NCBI RefSeq assembly: GCF_003369915.1
Contig: NW_022881614.1
Location: forward strand, 31,155,276 to 31,219,275
Length of the DNA: 64,000 nucleotides
Reading direction: 5' to 3'
DNA from: Drosophila miranda
Taxonomy: Eukaryota > Arthropoda > Insecta > Diptera > Drosophilidae
Shown here: positions 45,055-57,888 of the stretch, piece by piece
How positions within the stretch are numbered: the stretch's first letter is position 1
Layout: each line of letters begins with the position of its first letter
Notes under the pieces: generated by a model
Told to the model about the DNA's origin: nothing
Seen by the model: only the letters and a program-made list of their open reading frames with translations
The model's database searches: none
Program-made: the position numbers and the translations under genes

Positions 45055-48000
45055 ATGGACTCTCTTCTCTCGGGATGCTAGAGCACTGCACTGCTTGCTG
45101 TCTTGCGGTATAATCTCTTCTCCTCATGCAAGCAGCCTAATACGCCCTTGAGTCCACCAAAAACAAACACACACACACACACACATAACTGAGAGAATAA
45201 GCAGAACAGATGAAGAGGGAGAGAGAGACTGAGAGAGAAATGTACCTGGGGAGACAGAGAAAGAGAGAGGCTGATGGCATGGTAAGGGCTCGCGGCAGGC
45301 CGGCACGAGCTGTGTCAAAGTTCGTTGACTGCGCTCTGCGGTTTGGGGCAGGGCGGGGTATGGTGCAGACATGGCAGGTGCTTGTCTAGTCGGCAACGTC
45401 ATAAAACACTTGAAAAAAGCACGGGCACGGGCCTCGTCCAGCAGCAAAATCTGGCAAAAAGTCACGAACAATCTCTCCTCCTCAGCATGTCATTAACAGC
45501 AGAAGCGAGACAGAAAGCCACAATAGTTCCAATACTTGGAAATAATAAACAACAAACAGCACACAAGCTTTCCTGTAGCAGCAGTTCCCTGCGAAACAAT
45601 GCAACAACTACAAAGTAATCAGAAGTTCACTCGAAAACACATTCCGAGCCGAGCCGATAAGAGCAGCAGCCACCTGTTCGATCAAGTGCCGCCCGATGAA
45701 CGAACCGGCGCGGCCCGGCCCTGCTTGGACCGGAAAGCAGTGCACAAGAGCAGGTGTCATAATCCGCTCTTTTTGTGTGGGCGGCGAAATGCAGGAAGAA
45801 AACGTAGCGGGTAAAACACATAGTGGCAGTAGTAAATCTCATTTACAAGCTTTACCGCTGCTCCGCCGGTGCCACCGCCTTTTAATGAATTTTTATGTAT
45901 GCGACGTGCCGAAAAAAAACTGCAGTTAGAGTAGAGCCGAATCCGAAGCGAGGATACGCGAAGGGAGCAAGTGAGAGTGCGCACAGCAGAGAGAGAGGCA
46001 GTGGCAATGCAGAGCAGAGTACCGCTTGCATTGGACTGCTTGTTGTTGCTGTTGTTGGCGTAGTAGGGTAGTATATCAACGAATGTGGGTTGCATGCGGT
46101 TTCAGTTGTTACCACCCACACTCCACTCGTTCCACACTCCCCGGCCAGATGTTGTTGAACCGCCGTTTCATGCGGCCGGCTTTGCTGCATTTTTCTTTCA
46201 AATGTTGTCTTTTGCCCCCTCCGGTTACCACATTTTTATGAGTTTCCATTGTTGTGCTGTTGGATTGTAAGTTTAATTGCGAACATGCCCCACTGTACAC
46301 GCTGCCATTCTTGTGGGGGGCTGAGTAATCCTCTAATGAGCATAACACTTGCTCACGAATACCACAGTGAAGGGTCGCTATTGAAATCGATTCCATTTGG
46401 ACAGATTCCCTTTAGCGAATGCCCCTCGTATTTCTGTGTACAGCATAAAAACTGATTGGAAGTGCAATTGGAGGCTTGGGACCCTTTTGGGTGTTGGGAT
46501 ATATGTACCACACATAAATGCTCGTACGGAAAGGGAAATAGTAAGTGAACGGGGGGAGGAGAGAGCTGGTAGAGGATTGGGCAGCGGCTGAAAGATTTAT
46601 TGATTGTCGTTGTCGTCACACACATACATGCATACATACACATCACATGTATTGATAAATGTACAATGAAGCGGAGTTGCGGTTTTGAAGTTGGGAGCAA
46701 AAAACGCTGAGGAACTAAAAATAATTATGCCTGACAATACTCTCCACTGAAAGAAAGAGACAGAGAGAGAGAGAGAGATAGCGAACGGGGGTGGTGGTGA
46801 AAGCCACAGATAAATTGATAGAGACGAGTGACAGCATTCTGTATACACTCACATTAAAGCAGTGTCGGTCGTATGTAAGCAGTGATTGGAAAAGCGCTAT
46901 TTGTTTTTATTCTGAACGAGATAATGCAGAGTACAGCTTTCTTTCTCTATAAAACTATAATTTGAGTATTCCAGCTACTCTGTACTCTCTCAACAGTTTA
47001 TCTTACCAACTAAATAGCAAAACAGGGAGGTATATATGTATGTGTGTATCTACGCATCAAGACAACATTCATACACTCATCAATACATCACCCAAACACA
47101 CTAAAAGTAACTGCTACGAAAGCGTATTTAATCTTCGTTTATTTTCCCATTTAGATGCTCAGTTTCCCCTCTTTTTTCCCACTATTGTATCGAGGAGAAC
47201 CGTTAAGGTTTACTGGCATGAGTAATCGGCCAAATGGAGCGCAATAAAATGGCAAACGGTAACACGGCCACCACCAGAGAGGGGGTGCACCACCACACCA
47301 TACCATCATCGACTTGGTTTCGTTGGACAGTCAACGACCACCCTCTATCGTGCCACAGGATGGGACACAGGCTGGAATTAAATGAGGCGCATCTCAATCT
47401 CATGTTTATTAACGGTGCTCAACAGTAGATACTGTGGCAGATACAGGCATGTGTGTGTGTGGGTGGTTGCTGGTGTCATTCAGCCAGTTAGATAAGGAAG
47501 GGCTCTTTCATCGTACACAGCCCCACACATCCCCCACCCTTTGGGCCAACACTTCATTATCGACAACAAAAGCTGGTTTGAGCTCTGTGCCTCTTCTTCT
47601 TTATCATTTGCTGCGGGTGCTTTGCATATGACATGTTCTCTTTCTCTCTGTCTATCCCTATCTCTGTTTCCCTCATTCCTCCCCTTCATTTTCCTTATTT
47701 TGTCCCAAAATGCAATGGACAAAGTCTTTTTTTCGTGTCTACCACGACCCAGTCTGTGGGAATGATCTGTGTCGATGATGCTGCTTACTTGCCCCTTTCT
47801 GTTCCCTTCCCCTGTCCTGTCCCTGTGCCCATTAGTGCCAAAGCCTGTCGATAGCTCTCGAGAGATGTTGATCTTGCAACTGCAACAACAGCAACAATAC
47901 ATGGTGTATTGGAGTATTAAGGGAGTGAAAGCTGCTCCACGCCATTTGTTAACGAAATAAAAGAAATTGAGTACAAAAATGGAATCCAAATATATCCAAC

Positions 48001-48161
48001 CAGTAGGGGTTTATCTCTATCTCTTAATAGAAACTGTCACCTGTCTCCAGTAATCATATCATATTATACATTCCACACATATCCAATATACCCTTGATAA
48101 CCGTGCTATGGCTGTTTGGGCATGAAAGAAACAGCAACACACAAGAAAGAAAGAGAGAAAT

Positions 48162-48165
<4 letters not shown>

Positions 48166-48258
<93 letters not shown>
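48166..48258. repeat. (CT)46 microsatellite
   Basis: About 93 bp of uninterrupted CT, i.e. GA on the minus strand. It lies 450 bp from the left edge of the tandem array. Confidence 0.97.
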
Positions 48259-48260
<2 letters not shown>

Positions 48261-48711
48261 ATTATAGCAAGTGGGTTACGGGATCTGGTCTGTACATATG
48301 CGTGTGTGTGAGACTGGACTGCGCTTTCTATTGATTTCTATGAGTTTTATGGCGCAATCTGAGCCACACGAAAAGACTGCAAGTGCGACGACCGCTCAGA
48401 AGACATCGAAAACGCGCTCTGCATTTTACATCTAATTGCGCTTTCTTCAACAACTAACATAAAAAATATGCAAATTTTAATGAAAACTTTACAAAACAGT
48501 CAAGTTCTACTCCTTCCTCCGCTTCCATTGTTAAGCAGAGTTGTCACGCGCCAGACGACGGTGGCCCGCTCGAGCATGACGCTGAAGAGCTCTACCCCAC
48601 CCACCCTACAGACACGTGTTGGTTTATTAATTACATAAGCCGCACACCAGCTGCAGCTGCAGTTTTTGAGTTTTATTTATTCCTTCTTTTCGGAAACCCA
48701 ATTTCCTGCAG

Positions 48712-48894
48712 ATGCTGGAAGATGCCGCACAATCAAACGGTGAGAACAGCTGGCAACCTCTAAAACTGGAAATGACAGATGGCGACGTCGACGCGGACGC
48801 GGACGCTGGCAGCGAAAGACGCGGTGTCGGTCCTGCTTCAAAAAGTAAACACCGCCAGAGTTGCCGACGCACAGTCCTGGAAATGGGACCTTAA
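48712..48894 (+). CDS. Small acidic frame, repeated in every unit
   Basis: From ATG at 48712 to TAA at 48892, 60 codons: MLEDAAQSNGENSWQPLKLE, then an aspartate/alanine-rich stretch, then a basic end (KHRQSCRRTVLEMGP). In unit 1 the ATG follows a good 3' splice-site sequence (TTTCCTGCAG); in the other units an in-frame ATG (MSRK) precedes it. A G/GTGAGA donor-like site lies 28 nt in. It could be a native N-terminal exon that was amplified, or a chance frame. I do not recognise it. Units 3 and 4 share a Q-to-L change. Confidence 0.35.
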   Translation: MLEDAAQSNGENSWQPLKLEMTDGDVDADADAGSERRGVGPASKSKHRQSCRRTVLEMGP

Positions 48895-49245
48895 AATGCT
48901 AGTACTTACTTTTAACAAAACGATCGTAGAGTAGACTGTTTTCCAGCTTTTAATTATCTTTCTCTTTTGTCATAAATTAGAGGCGCAACGAAAATTTAAA
49001 CAATTGTTGTCGCTGTTGCTTGTCGCCTAATGAATTTCACGTTTTTATGGCAGTTTCTACAAACACAAACCGGGTGAGATAGGAATAGGGGGGCTCACAC
49101 ACACAAACACGTACACATACACAGATACGGTCCGCCGTCTTTTATTTTATGTCAGCGACGCGCGCGGTACAAAGTAAAACATAAAAACCAGATTAATTTC
49201 GAGCTGACGAAAATGTTTCTTTTCGGTTTTAAGCTGTGCTGCTTA

Positions 49246-49600
49246 CGTGTGTAGCTTTTGTAGTTGTTCACTCCGCCATTTTCTTTCTCGGCACTTGCGC
49301 TTCACTTTTCTTGGCTTTGCAAGAGGTTTACCATCACTTAACACTTAAACGTAGTAATGCTGTAGTCTTAATAACTTTCAGACAATTTTGGTGATACGCG
49401 TTTTTTCTAACTTCAAATTTCAATCGCATTTCAAAGACGGCGCAGCAACGGAGCGACGTCGACCACTCCGGGCAAAAACAAAAACAATATGACCAGTGTG
49501 ACCGCGGATTTATCTGTAAAATATACGGTATACCGACCCTCAGAAATATACCAAAATATACCGTCTAATTTGAAAAATATACCGTAAATATACTGACGAA
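49246..49600 (-). promoter_or_regulatory. Housekeeping-type promoter in each array unit
   Basis: The minus strand has Ohler motif 1 (CGGTCACACTG, 49494-49504) and several GGTATATTT-like sequences (motif-6-like) at about 49518-49590. These core elements are typical of broadly expressed fly genes and are bound by M1BP in the first case. Transcription toward the left (ckn side) is predicted, starting at about 49440-49490. A donor-like ACACAC/GTAAGC lies at about 49247, so a non-coding first exon of about 230 nt is plausible. The region recurs in every unit at 1,981-bp steps. Known: motif identity. Inferred: activity and direction. Confidence 0.65.
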
Positions 49601-49901
49601 TTCAAGTTATATTATACATATTCCTCGATTTTTATATTCCGTGGAAAATTACTAGCTATACAGAACATTTAGCCATGCCCACATAATTTGATCCCATTGA
49701 CGAAAGCATTTTCTACAAGACTAACTACTGTTAATTACTTGTATGTATTGTATTTTGAATAAAACAGGGCTTACAGCCGAAAGCAAAAATCGCGTCGTTC
49801 CGTTTTAAGCGGTTCGTAGTTTGGCGGTATATGAAAAACTAAGCTTGTATGGATATATTATATGTGGTGTATATCAAATACATATACATAGAAGTAGCAC
49901 A

Positions 49902-50692
49902 ATATGTTCCAGTCCCACCTGAACGATAGGTGGCCAGGGCTGAGGGCGACGCGCCATCTAGCGGAAGTCCAGGGAGGCTCGATGGTGTATGGTGACATCG
50001 GGGGGAGCTGGAGCCGTTACTGGGGATATAAGGAAGAGAATAGGATTAGATATATGTATTAGTAAGGGAAAAAGGGATAAATAGGAGTGAAAATATTAGA
50101 AAACGTGGATTGGATTATAGAAATCGTGGAGCGTGGACGGAGTAACGTCGAAATTGGAAATTTTGTGCTTAAAACAGAAAGTTTGAAGTGAGTACAGAAA
50201 AGGCGGGCGATAAAATAGGTTGTAATGCAGAAAATTTTACAAACAGCCGGCAAGGAATATAGCCACCAGAACCGGGCCAGAAGGTTTCCTGGAGAGGGAC
50301 ACTGGAGTTCGAGAAAGTCGACTGCAGAGAAGAAGACTGCCCAACGGAACCTGAGTGAGTTCGTTCCAGTTGCGCGTGTGGGAGCCAAGTAGCGCGGGAC
50401 GTGTGAAGGGGGAGGGTGAAAGAGAACGATTTACCTGCCAGGGCGATTCTAGCCACACCGCACGATCGTTGCATCGCCTTCCAGTGCGTGCCACACGTTT
50501 GGTCTCATTCACCAGGTAACAACCCCGAAACCCTATTCACACACCAACACCTTTCACGAACCTAAATCTGCGATCAGCTGTTCAGTGCCAGAAGATTAAC
50601 CCTTAGTGGGTGACGCGGGGGTCCCATCAGTCCACCGTATTTGGTCGAGCGATTTGTGAAAAAAATATTGTTTATTGTTTATGTCCCGGAAG
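49902..50692 (+). mobile_element. LTR/leader-like segment in array unit
   Basis: The right half of each unit, from about TGTTCCAGTCCCACC to ATGTCCCGGAAG, is unlike the promoter half. It resembles the end of an LTR element plus untranslated leader, but has no coding domain or second LTR by which to prove it. If correct, the array unit is a fusion of a host promoter fragment with a retroelement fragment. Confidence 0.35.
49951..49964 (-). promoter_or_regulatory. CTCF-like motif, array unit 1
   Basis: The minus strand reads CCGCTAGATGGCGC, a close fit to the CTCF core. The same sequence occurs in all later units. Confidence 0.5.
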
Positions 50693-51931
50693 ATGCTGGA
50701 AGATGCCGCACAATCAAACGGTGAGAACAGCTGGCAACCCCTAAAACTGGAAATGACAGATGGCGACGTCGACGCGGACGCGGACGCTGGCAGCGAAGGA
50801 CGCGGTGTCGGTCCTGCTTCAAAAAGTAAACACCGCCAGAGTTGCCGACGCACAGTCCTGGAAATGGGACCTTAAAATGCTAGTACTTACTTTTAACAAA
50901 ACGATCGTAGAGTAGACTGTTTTCCAGCTTTTAATTATCTCTCTCTTTTGTCATAAATTAGAGGCGCAACGAAAATTTAAACAATTGTTGTCGCTGTTGC
51001 TTGTCGCCTAATGAATTTCACGTTTTTATGGCAGTTTCTACAAACACAAACCGGGTGAGATAGGAATAGGGGGGCTCACACACACAAACACGTACACATA
51101 CACAGATACGGTCCGCCGTCTTTTATTTTATGTCAGCGACGCGCGCGGTACAAAGTAAAACATAAAAACCAGATTAATTTCGAGCTGACGAAAATGTTTC
51201 TTTTCGGTTTTAAGCTGTGCTGCTTACGTGTGTAGCTTTTGTAGTTGTTCACTCCGCCATTTTCTTTCTCGGCACTTGCGCTTCACTTTTCTTGGCTTTG
51301 CAAGAGGTTTACCATCACTTAACACTTAAACGTAGTAATGCTGTAGTCTTAATAACTTTCAGACAATTTTGGTGATACGCGTTTTTTCTAACTTCAAATT
51401 TCAATCGCATTTCAAAGACGGCGCAGCAACGGAGCGACGTCGACCACTCCGCGCAAAAACAAAAACAATATGACCAGTGTGACCGCGGATTTATCTGTAA
51501 AATATACGGTATACCGACCCTCAGAAATATACCAAAATATACCGTCTAATTTGAAAAATATACCGTAAATATACTGACGAATTCAAGTTATATTATACAT
51601 ATTCCTCGATTTTTATATTCCGTGGAAAATTACTAGCTATACAGAACATTTAGCCATGCCCACATAATTTGATCCCATTGACGAAAGCATTTTCTACAAG
51701 ACTAACTACTTTTAATTACTTGTATGTATTGTATTTTGAATAAAACAGGGCTTACAGCCGAAAGCAAAAATCGCGTCGTTCCGTTTTAAGCGGTTCGTAG
51801 TTTGGCGGTATATGAAAAACTAAGCTTGTATGGATATATTATATGTGGTGTATATCAAATACATATACATAGAAGTAGCACAATATGTTCCAGTCCCACC
51901 TGAACGATAGGTGGCCAGGGCTGAGGGCGAC

Positions 51932-51945
51932 GCGCCATCTAGCGG
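51932..51945 (-). promoter_or_regulatory. CTCF-like motif, array unit 2
   Basis: Same 14-bp sequence as in unit 1. Confidence 0.5.
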
Positions 51946-53912
51946 AAGTCCAGGGAGGCTCGATGGTGTATGGTGACATCGGGGGGAGCTGGAGCCGTTA
52001 CTGGGGATATAAGGAAGAGAATAGGATTAGATATATGTATTAGTAAGGGAAAAAGGGATAAATAGGAGTGAAAATATTAGAAAACGTGGATTGGATTATA
52101 GAAATCGTGGAGCGTGGACGGAGTAACGTCGAAATTGGAAATTTTGTGCTTAAAACAGAAAGTTTGAAGTGAGTACAGAAAAGGCGGGCGATAAAATAGG
52201 TTGTAATGCAGAAAATTTTACAAACAGCCGGCAAGGAATTTAGCCACCAGAACCGGGCCAGAAGGTTTCCTGGAGAAGGACACTGGAGTTCGAGAAAGTC
52301 GACTGCAGAGAAGAAGACTGCCCAACGGAACCTGAGTGAGTTCGTTCCAGTTGCGCGTGTGGGAGCCAAGTAGCGCGGGACGTGTGAAGGGGGAGGGTGA
52401 AAGAGAACGATTTAGCTGCCAGGGCGATTCTAGCCACACCGCACGATCGTTGCATCGCCTTCCAGTGCGTGCCACACGTTTGGTCTCATTCACCAGGTAA
52501 CAACCCCGAAACCCTATTCACACACCAACACCTTTCACGAACCTAAATCTGCGATCAGCTGTTCAGTGCCAGAAGATTAACCCTTAGTGGGTGACGCGGG
52601 GGTCCCATCAGTCCACCGTATTTGGTCGAGCGATTTGTGAAAAAAATATTGTTTATTGTTTATGTCCCGGAAGATGCTGGAAGATGCCGCACTATCAAAC
52701 GGTGAGAACAGCTGGCAACCCCTAAAACTGGAAATGACAGATGGCGACGTCGACGCGGACGCGGACGCTGGCAGCGAAGGACGCGGTGTCGGTCCTGCTT
52801 CAAAAAGTAAACACCGCCAGAGTTGCCGACGCACAGTCCTGGAAATGGGACCTTAAAATGCTAGTACTTACTTTTAACAAAACGATCGTAGAGTAGACTG
52901 TTTTCCAGCTTTTAATTATCTCTCTCTTTTGTCATAAATTAGAGGCGCAACGAAAATTTAAACAATTGTTGTCGCTGTTGCTTGTCGCCTAATGAATTTC
53001 ACGTTTTTATGGCAGTTTCTACAAACACAAACCGGGTGAGATAGGAATAGGGGGGCTCACACACACAAACACGTACACATACACAGATACGGTCCGCCGT
53101 CTTTTATTTTATGTCAGCGACGCGCGCGGTACAAAGTAAAACATAAAAACCAGATTAATTTCGAGCTGACGAAAATGTTTCTTTTCGGTTTTAAGCTGTG
53201 CTGCTTACGTGTGTAGCTTTTGTAGTTGTTCACTCCGCCATTTTCTTTCTCGGCACTTGCGCTTCACTTTTCTTGGCTTTGCAAGAGGTTTACCATCACT
53301 TAACACTTAAACGTAGTAATGCTGTAGTCTTAATAACTTTCAGACAATTTTGGTGATACGCGTTTTTTCTAACTTCAAATTTCAATCGCATTTCAAAGAC
53401 GGCGCAGCAACGGAGCGACGTCGACCACTCCGCGCAAAAACAAAAACAATATGACCAGTGTGACCGCGGATTTATCTTTAAAATATACGGTATACCGACC
53501 CTCAGAAATATACCAAAATATACCGTCTAATTTGAAAAATATACCGTAAATATACTGACGAATTCAAATTATATTATACATATTCCTCGATTTTTATATT
53601 CCGTGGAAAATTACTAGCTATACAGAACATTTAGCCATGCCCACATAATTTGATCCCATTGACGAAAGCATTTTCTACAAGACTAACTACTTTTAATTAC
53701 TTGTATGTATTGTATTTTGAATAAAACAGGGCTTACAGCCGAAAGCAAAAATCGCGTCGTTCCGTTTTAAGCGGTTCGTAGTTTGGCGGTATATGAAAAA
53801 CTAAGCTTGTATGGATATATTATATGTGGTGTATATCAAATACATATACATAGAAGTAGCACAATATGTTCCAGTCCCACCTGAACGATAGGTGGCCAGG
53901 GCTGAGGGCGAC

Positions 53913-53926
53913 GCGCCATCTAGCGG
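53913..53926 (-). promoter_or_regulatory. CTCF-like motif, array unit 3
   Basis: Same 14-bp sequence as in unit 1. Confidence 0.5.
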
Positions 53927-55893
53927 AAGTCCAGGGAGGCTCGATGGTGTATGGTGACATCGGGGGGAGCTGGAGCCGTTACTGGGGATATAAGGAAGAG
54001 AATAGGATTAGATATATGTATTAGTAAGGGAAAAAGGGATAAATAGGAGTGAAAATATTAGAAAACGTGGATTGGATTATAGAAATCGTGGAGCGTGGAC
54101 GGAGTAACGTCGAAATTGGAAATTTTGTGCTTAAAACAGAAAGTTTGAAGTGAGTACAGAAAAGGCGGGCGATAAAATAGGTTGTAATGCAGAAAATTTT
54201 ACAAACAGCCGGCAAGGAATATAGCCACCAGAACCGGGCCAGAAGGTTTCCTGGAGAGGGACACTGGAGTTCGAGAAAGTCGACTGCAGAGAAGAAGACT
54301 GCCCAACGGAACCTGAGTGAGTTCGTTCCAGTTGCGCGTGTGGGAGCCAAGTAGCGCGGGACGTGTGAAGGGGGAGGGTGAAAGAGAACGATTTAGCTGC
54401 CAGGGCGATTCTAGCCACACCGCACGATCGTTGCATCGCCTTCCAGTGCGTGCCACACGTTTGGTCTCATTCACCAGGTAACAACCCCGAAACCCTATTC
54501 ACACACCAACACCTTTCACGAACCTAAATCTGCGATCAGCTGTTCAGTGCCAGAAGATTAACCCTTAGTGGGTGACGCGGGGGTCCCATCAGTCCACCGT
54601 ATTTGGTCGAGCGATTTGTGAAAAAAATATTGTTTATTGTTTATGTCCCGGAAGATGCTGGAAGATGCCGCACTATCAAACGGTGAGAACAGCTGGCAAC
54701 CCCTAAAACTGGAAATGACAGATGGCGACGTCGACGCGGACGCGGACGCTGGCAGCGAAGGACGCGGTGTCGGTCCTGCTTCAAAAAGTAAACACCGCCA
54801 GAGTTGCCGACGCACAGTCCTGGAAATGGGACCTTAAAATGCTAGTACTTACTTTTAACAAAACGATCGTAGAGTAGACTGTTTTCCAGCTTTTAATTAT
54901 CTCTCTCTTTTGTCATAAATTAGAGGCGCAACGAAAATTTAAACAATTGTTGTCGCTGTTGCTTGTCGCCTAATGAATTTCACGTTTTTATGGCAGTTTC
55001 TACAAACACAAACCGGGTGAGATAGGAATAGGGGGGCTCACACACACAAACACGTACACATACACAGATACGGTCCGCCGTCTTTTATTTTATGTCAGCG
55101 ACGCGCGCGGTACAAAGTAAAACATAAAAACCAGATTAATTTCGAGCTGAAGAAAATGTTTCTTTTCGGTTTTAAGCTGTGCTGCTTACGTGTGTAGCTT
55201 TTGTAGTTGTTCACTCCGCCATTTTCTTTCTCGGCACTTGCGCTTCACTTTTCTTGGCTTTGCAAGAGGTTTACCATCACTTAACACTTAAACGTAGTAA
55301 TGCTGTAGTCTTAATAACTTTCAGACAATTTTGGTGATACGCGTTTTTTCTAACTTCAAATTTCAATCGCATTTCAAAGACGGCGCAGCAACGGAGCGAC
55401 GTCGACCACTCCGCGCAAAAACAAAAACAATATGACCAGTGTGACCGCGGATTTATCTTTAAAATATACGGTATACCGACCCTCAGAAATATACCAAAAT
55501 ATACTGTCTAATTTGAAAAATATACCGTAAATATACTGACGAATTCAAGTTATATTATACATATTCCTCGATTTTTATATTCCGTGGAAAATTACTAGCT
55601 ATACAGAACATTTAGCCATGCCCACATAATTTGATCCCATTGACGAAAGCATTTTCTACAAGACTAACTACTTTTAATTACTTGTATGTATTGTATTTTG
55701 AATAAAACAGGGCTTACAGCCGAAAGCAAAAATCGCGTCGTTCCGTTTTAAGCGGTTCGTAGTTTGGCGGTATATGAAAAACTAAGCTTGTATGGATATA
55801 TTATATGTGGTGTATATCAAATACATATACATAGAAGTAGCACAATATGTTCCAGTCCCACCTGAACGATAGGTGGCCAGGGCTGAGGGCGAC

Positions 55894-55907
55894 GCGCCAT
55901 CTAGCGG
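55894..55907 (-). promoter_or_regulatory. CTCF-like motif, array unit 4
   Basis: Same 14-bp sequence as in unit 1. Confidence 0.5.
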
Positions 55908-57874
55908 AAGTCCAGGGAGGCTCGATGGTGTATGGTGACATCGGGGGGAGCTGGAGCCGTTACTGGGGATATAAGGAAGAGAATAGGATTAGATATATGT
56001 ATTAGTAAGGGAAAAAGGGATAAATAGGAGTGAAAATATTAGAAAACGTGGATTGGATTATAGAAATCGTGGAGCGTGGACGGAGTAACGTCGAAATTGG
56101 AAATTTTGTGCTTAAAACAGAAAGTTTGAAGTGAGTACAGAAAAGGCGGGCGATAAAATAGGTTGTAATGCAGAAAATTTTACAAACAGCCGGCAAGGAA
56201 TATAGCCACCAGAACCGGGCCAGAAGGTTTCCTGGAGAGGGACACTGGAGTTCGAGAAAGTCGACTGCAGAGAAGAAGACTGCCCAACGGAACCTGAGTG
56301 AGTTCGTTCCAGTTGCGCGTGTGGGAGCCAAGTAGCGCGGGACGTGTGAAGGGGGAGGGTGAAAGAGAACGATTTAGCTGCCAGGGCGATTCTAGCCACA
56401 CCGCACGATCGTTGCATCGCCTTCCAGTGCGTGCCATACGTTTGGTCTCATTCACCAGGTAACAACCCCGAAACCCTATTCACACACCAACCCCTTTCAC
56501 GAACCTAAATCTGCGATCAGCTGTTCAGTGCCAGAAGATTAACCCTTAGTGGGTGACGCGGGGGTCCCATCAGTCCACCGTATTTGGTCGAGCGATTTGT
56601 GAAAAAAATATTGTTTATTGTTTATGTCCCGGAAGATGCTGGAAGATGCCGCACAATCAAACGGTGAGAACAGCTGGCAACCCCTAAAACTGGAAATGAC
56701 AGATGGCGACGTCGACGCGGACGCGGACGCTGGCAGCGAAGGACGCGGTGTCGGTCCTGCTTCAAAAAGTAAACACCGCCAGAGTTGCCGACGCACAGTC
56801 CTGGAAATGGGACCTTAAAATGCTAGTACTTACTTTTAACAAAACGATCGTAGAGTAGACTGTTTTCCAGCTTTTAATTATCTCTCTCTTTTGTCATAAA
56901 TTAGAGGCGCAACGAAAATTTAAACAATTGTTGTCGCTGTTGCTTGTCGCCTAATGAATTTCACGTTTTTATGGCAGTTTCTACAAACACAAACCGGGTG
57001 AGATAGGAATAGGGGGGCTCACACACACAAACACGTACACATACACAGATACGGTCCGCCGTCTTTTATTTTATGTCAGCGACGCGCGCGGTACAAAGTA
57101 AAACATAAAAACCAGATTAATTTCGAGCTGACGAAAATGTTTCTTTTCGGTTTTAAGCTGTGCTGCTTACGTGTGTAGCTTTTGTAGTTGTTCACTCCGC
57201 CATTTTCTTTCTCGGCACTTGCGCTTCACTTTTCTTGGCTTTGCAAGAGGTTTACCATCACTTAACACTTAAACGTAGTAATGCTGTAGTCTTAATAACT
57301 TTCAGACAATTTTGGTGATACGCGTTTTTTCTAACTTCAAATTTCAATCGCATTTCAAAGACGGCGCAGCAACGGAGCGACGTCGACCACTCCGCGCAAA
57401 AACAAAAACAATATGACCAGTGTGACCGCGGATTTATCTTTAAAATATACGGTATACCGACCCTCAGAAATATACCAAAATATACCGTCTAATTTGAAAA
57501 ATATACCGTAAATATACTGACGAATTCAAGTTATATTATACATATTCCTCGATTTTTATATTCCGTGGAAAATTACTAGCTATACAGAACATTTAGCCAT
57601 GCCTACATAATTTGATCCCATTGACGAAAGCATTTTCTACAAGACTAACTACTTTTAATTACTTGTATGTATTGTATTTTGAATAAAACAGGGCTTACAG
57701 CCGAAAGCAAAAATCGCGTCGTTCCGTTTTAAGCGGTTCGTAGTTTGGCGGTATATGAAAAACTAAGCTTGTATGGATATATTATATGTGGTGTATATCA
57801 AATACATATACATAGAAGTAGCACAATATGTTCCAGTCCCACCTGAACGATAGGTGGCCAGGGCTGAGGGCGAC

Positions 57875-57888
57875 GCGCCATCTAGCGG
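57875..57888 (-). promoter_or_regulatory. CTCF-like motif, array unit 5
   Basis: Same 14-bp sequence as in unit 1. Confidence 0.5.

Larger units (their letters stand above)
44626..48711. other. Non-coding DNA upstream of ckn exon
   Basis: No gene recognised on either strand. It may be a ckn upstream intron or intergenic DNA. It contains CA and GA runs (45170-45184, 46758-46778), a 31-bp tandem duplication and a long CT tract. Near the right end the minus strand has AATAAA signals at about 48625 and 48680. Confidence 0.55.
48712..50692. repeat. Array unit 1 (edge unit)
   Basis: Left neighbour is TTTCCTGCAG instead of the ATGTCCCGGAAG found at the other unit joints. It has at least six private variants (for example CCGGGCAAAA where others have CCGCGCAAAA), as expected for a terminal unit outside homogenisation. 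Confidence 0.9.

Noticed and set aside
48059-48334. Open frames with long Arg-Glu or Leu-Ser repeats
   Set aside because: They are translations of the (CT)n microsatellite; no coding evidence.
50059-50512. Minus-strand frames repeated in each array unit (109, 101 and 91 codons)
   Set aside because: Overlapping frames in the LTR-like half with no domains; conserved only because the units are near-identical.
50596-50853. Minus-strand 85-codon frame repeated in each unit
   Set aside because: No ATG start (begins with GTG) and lies opposite the small acidic plus frame.
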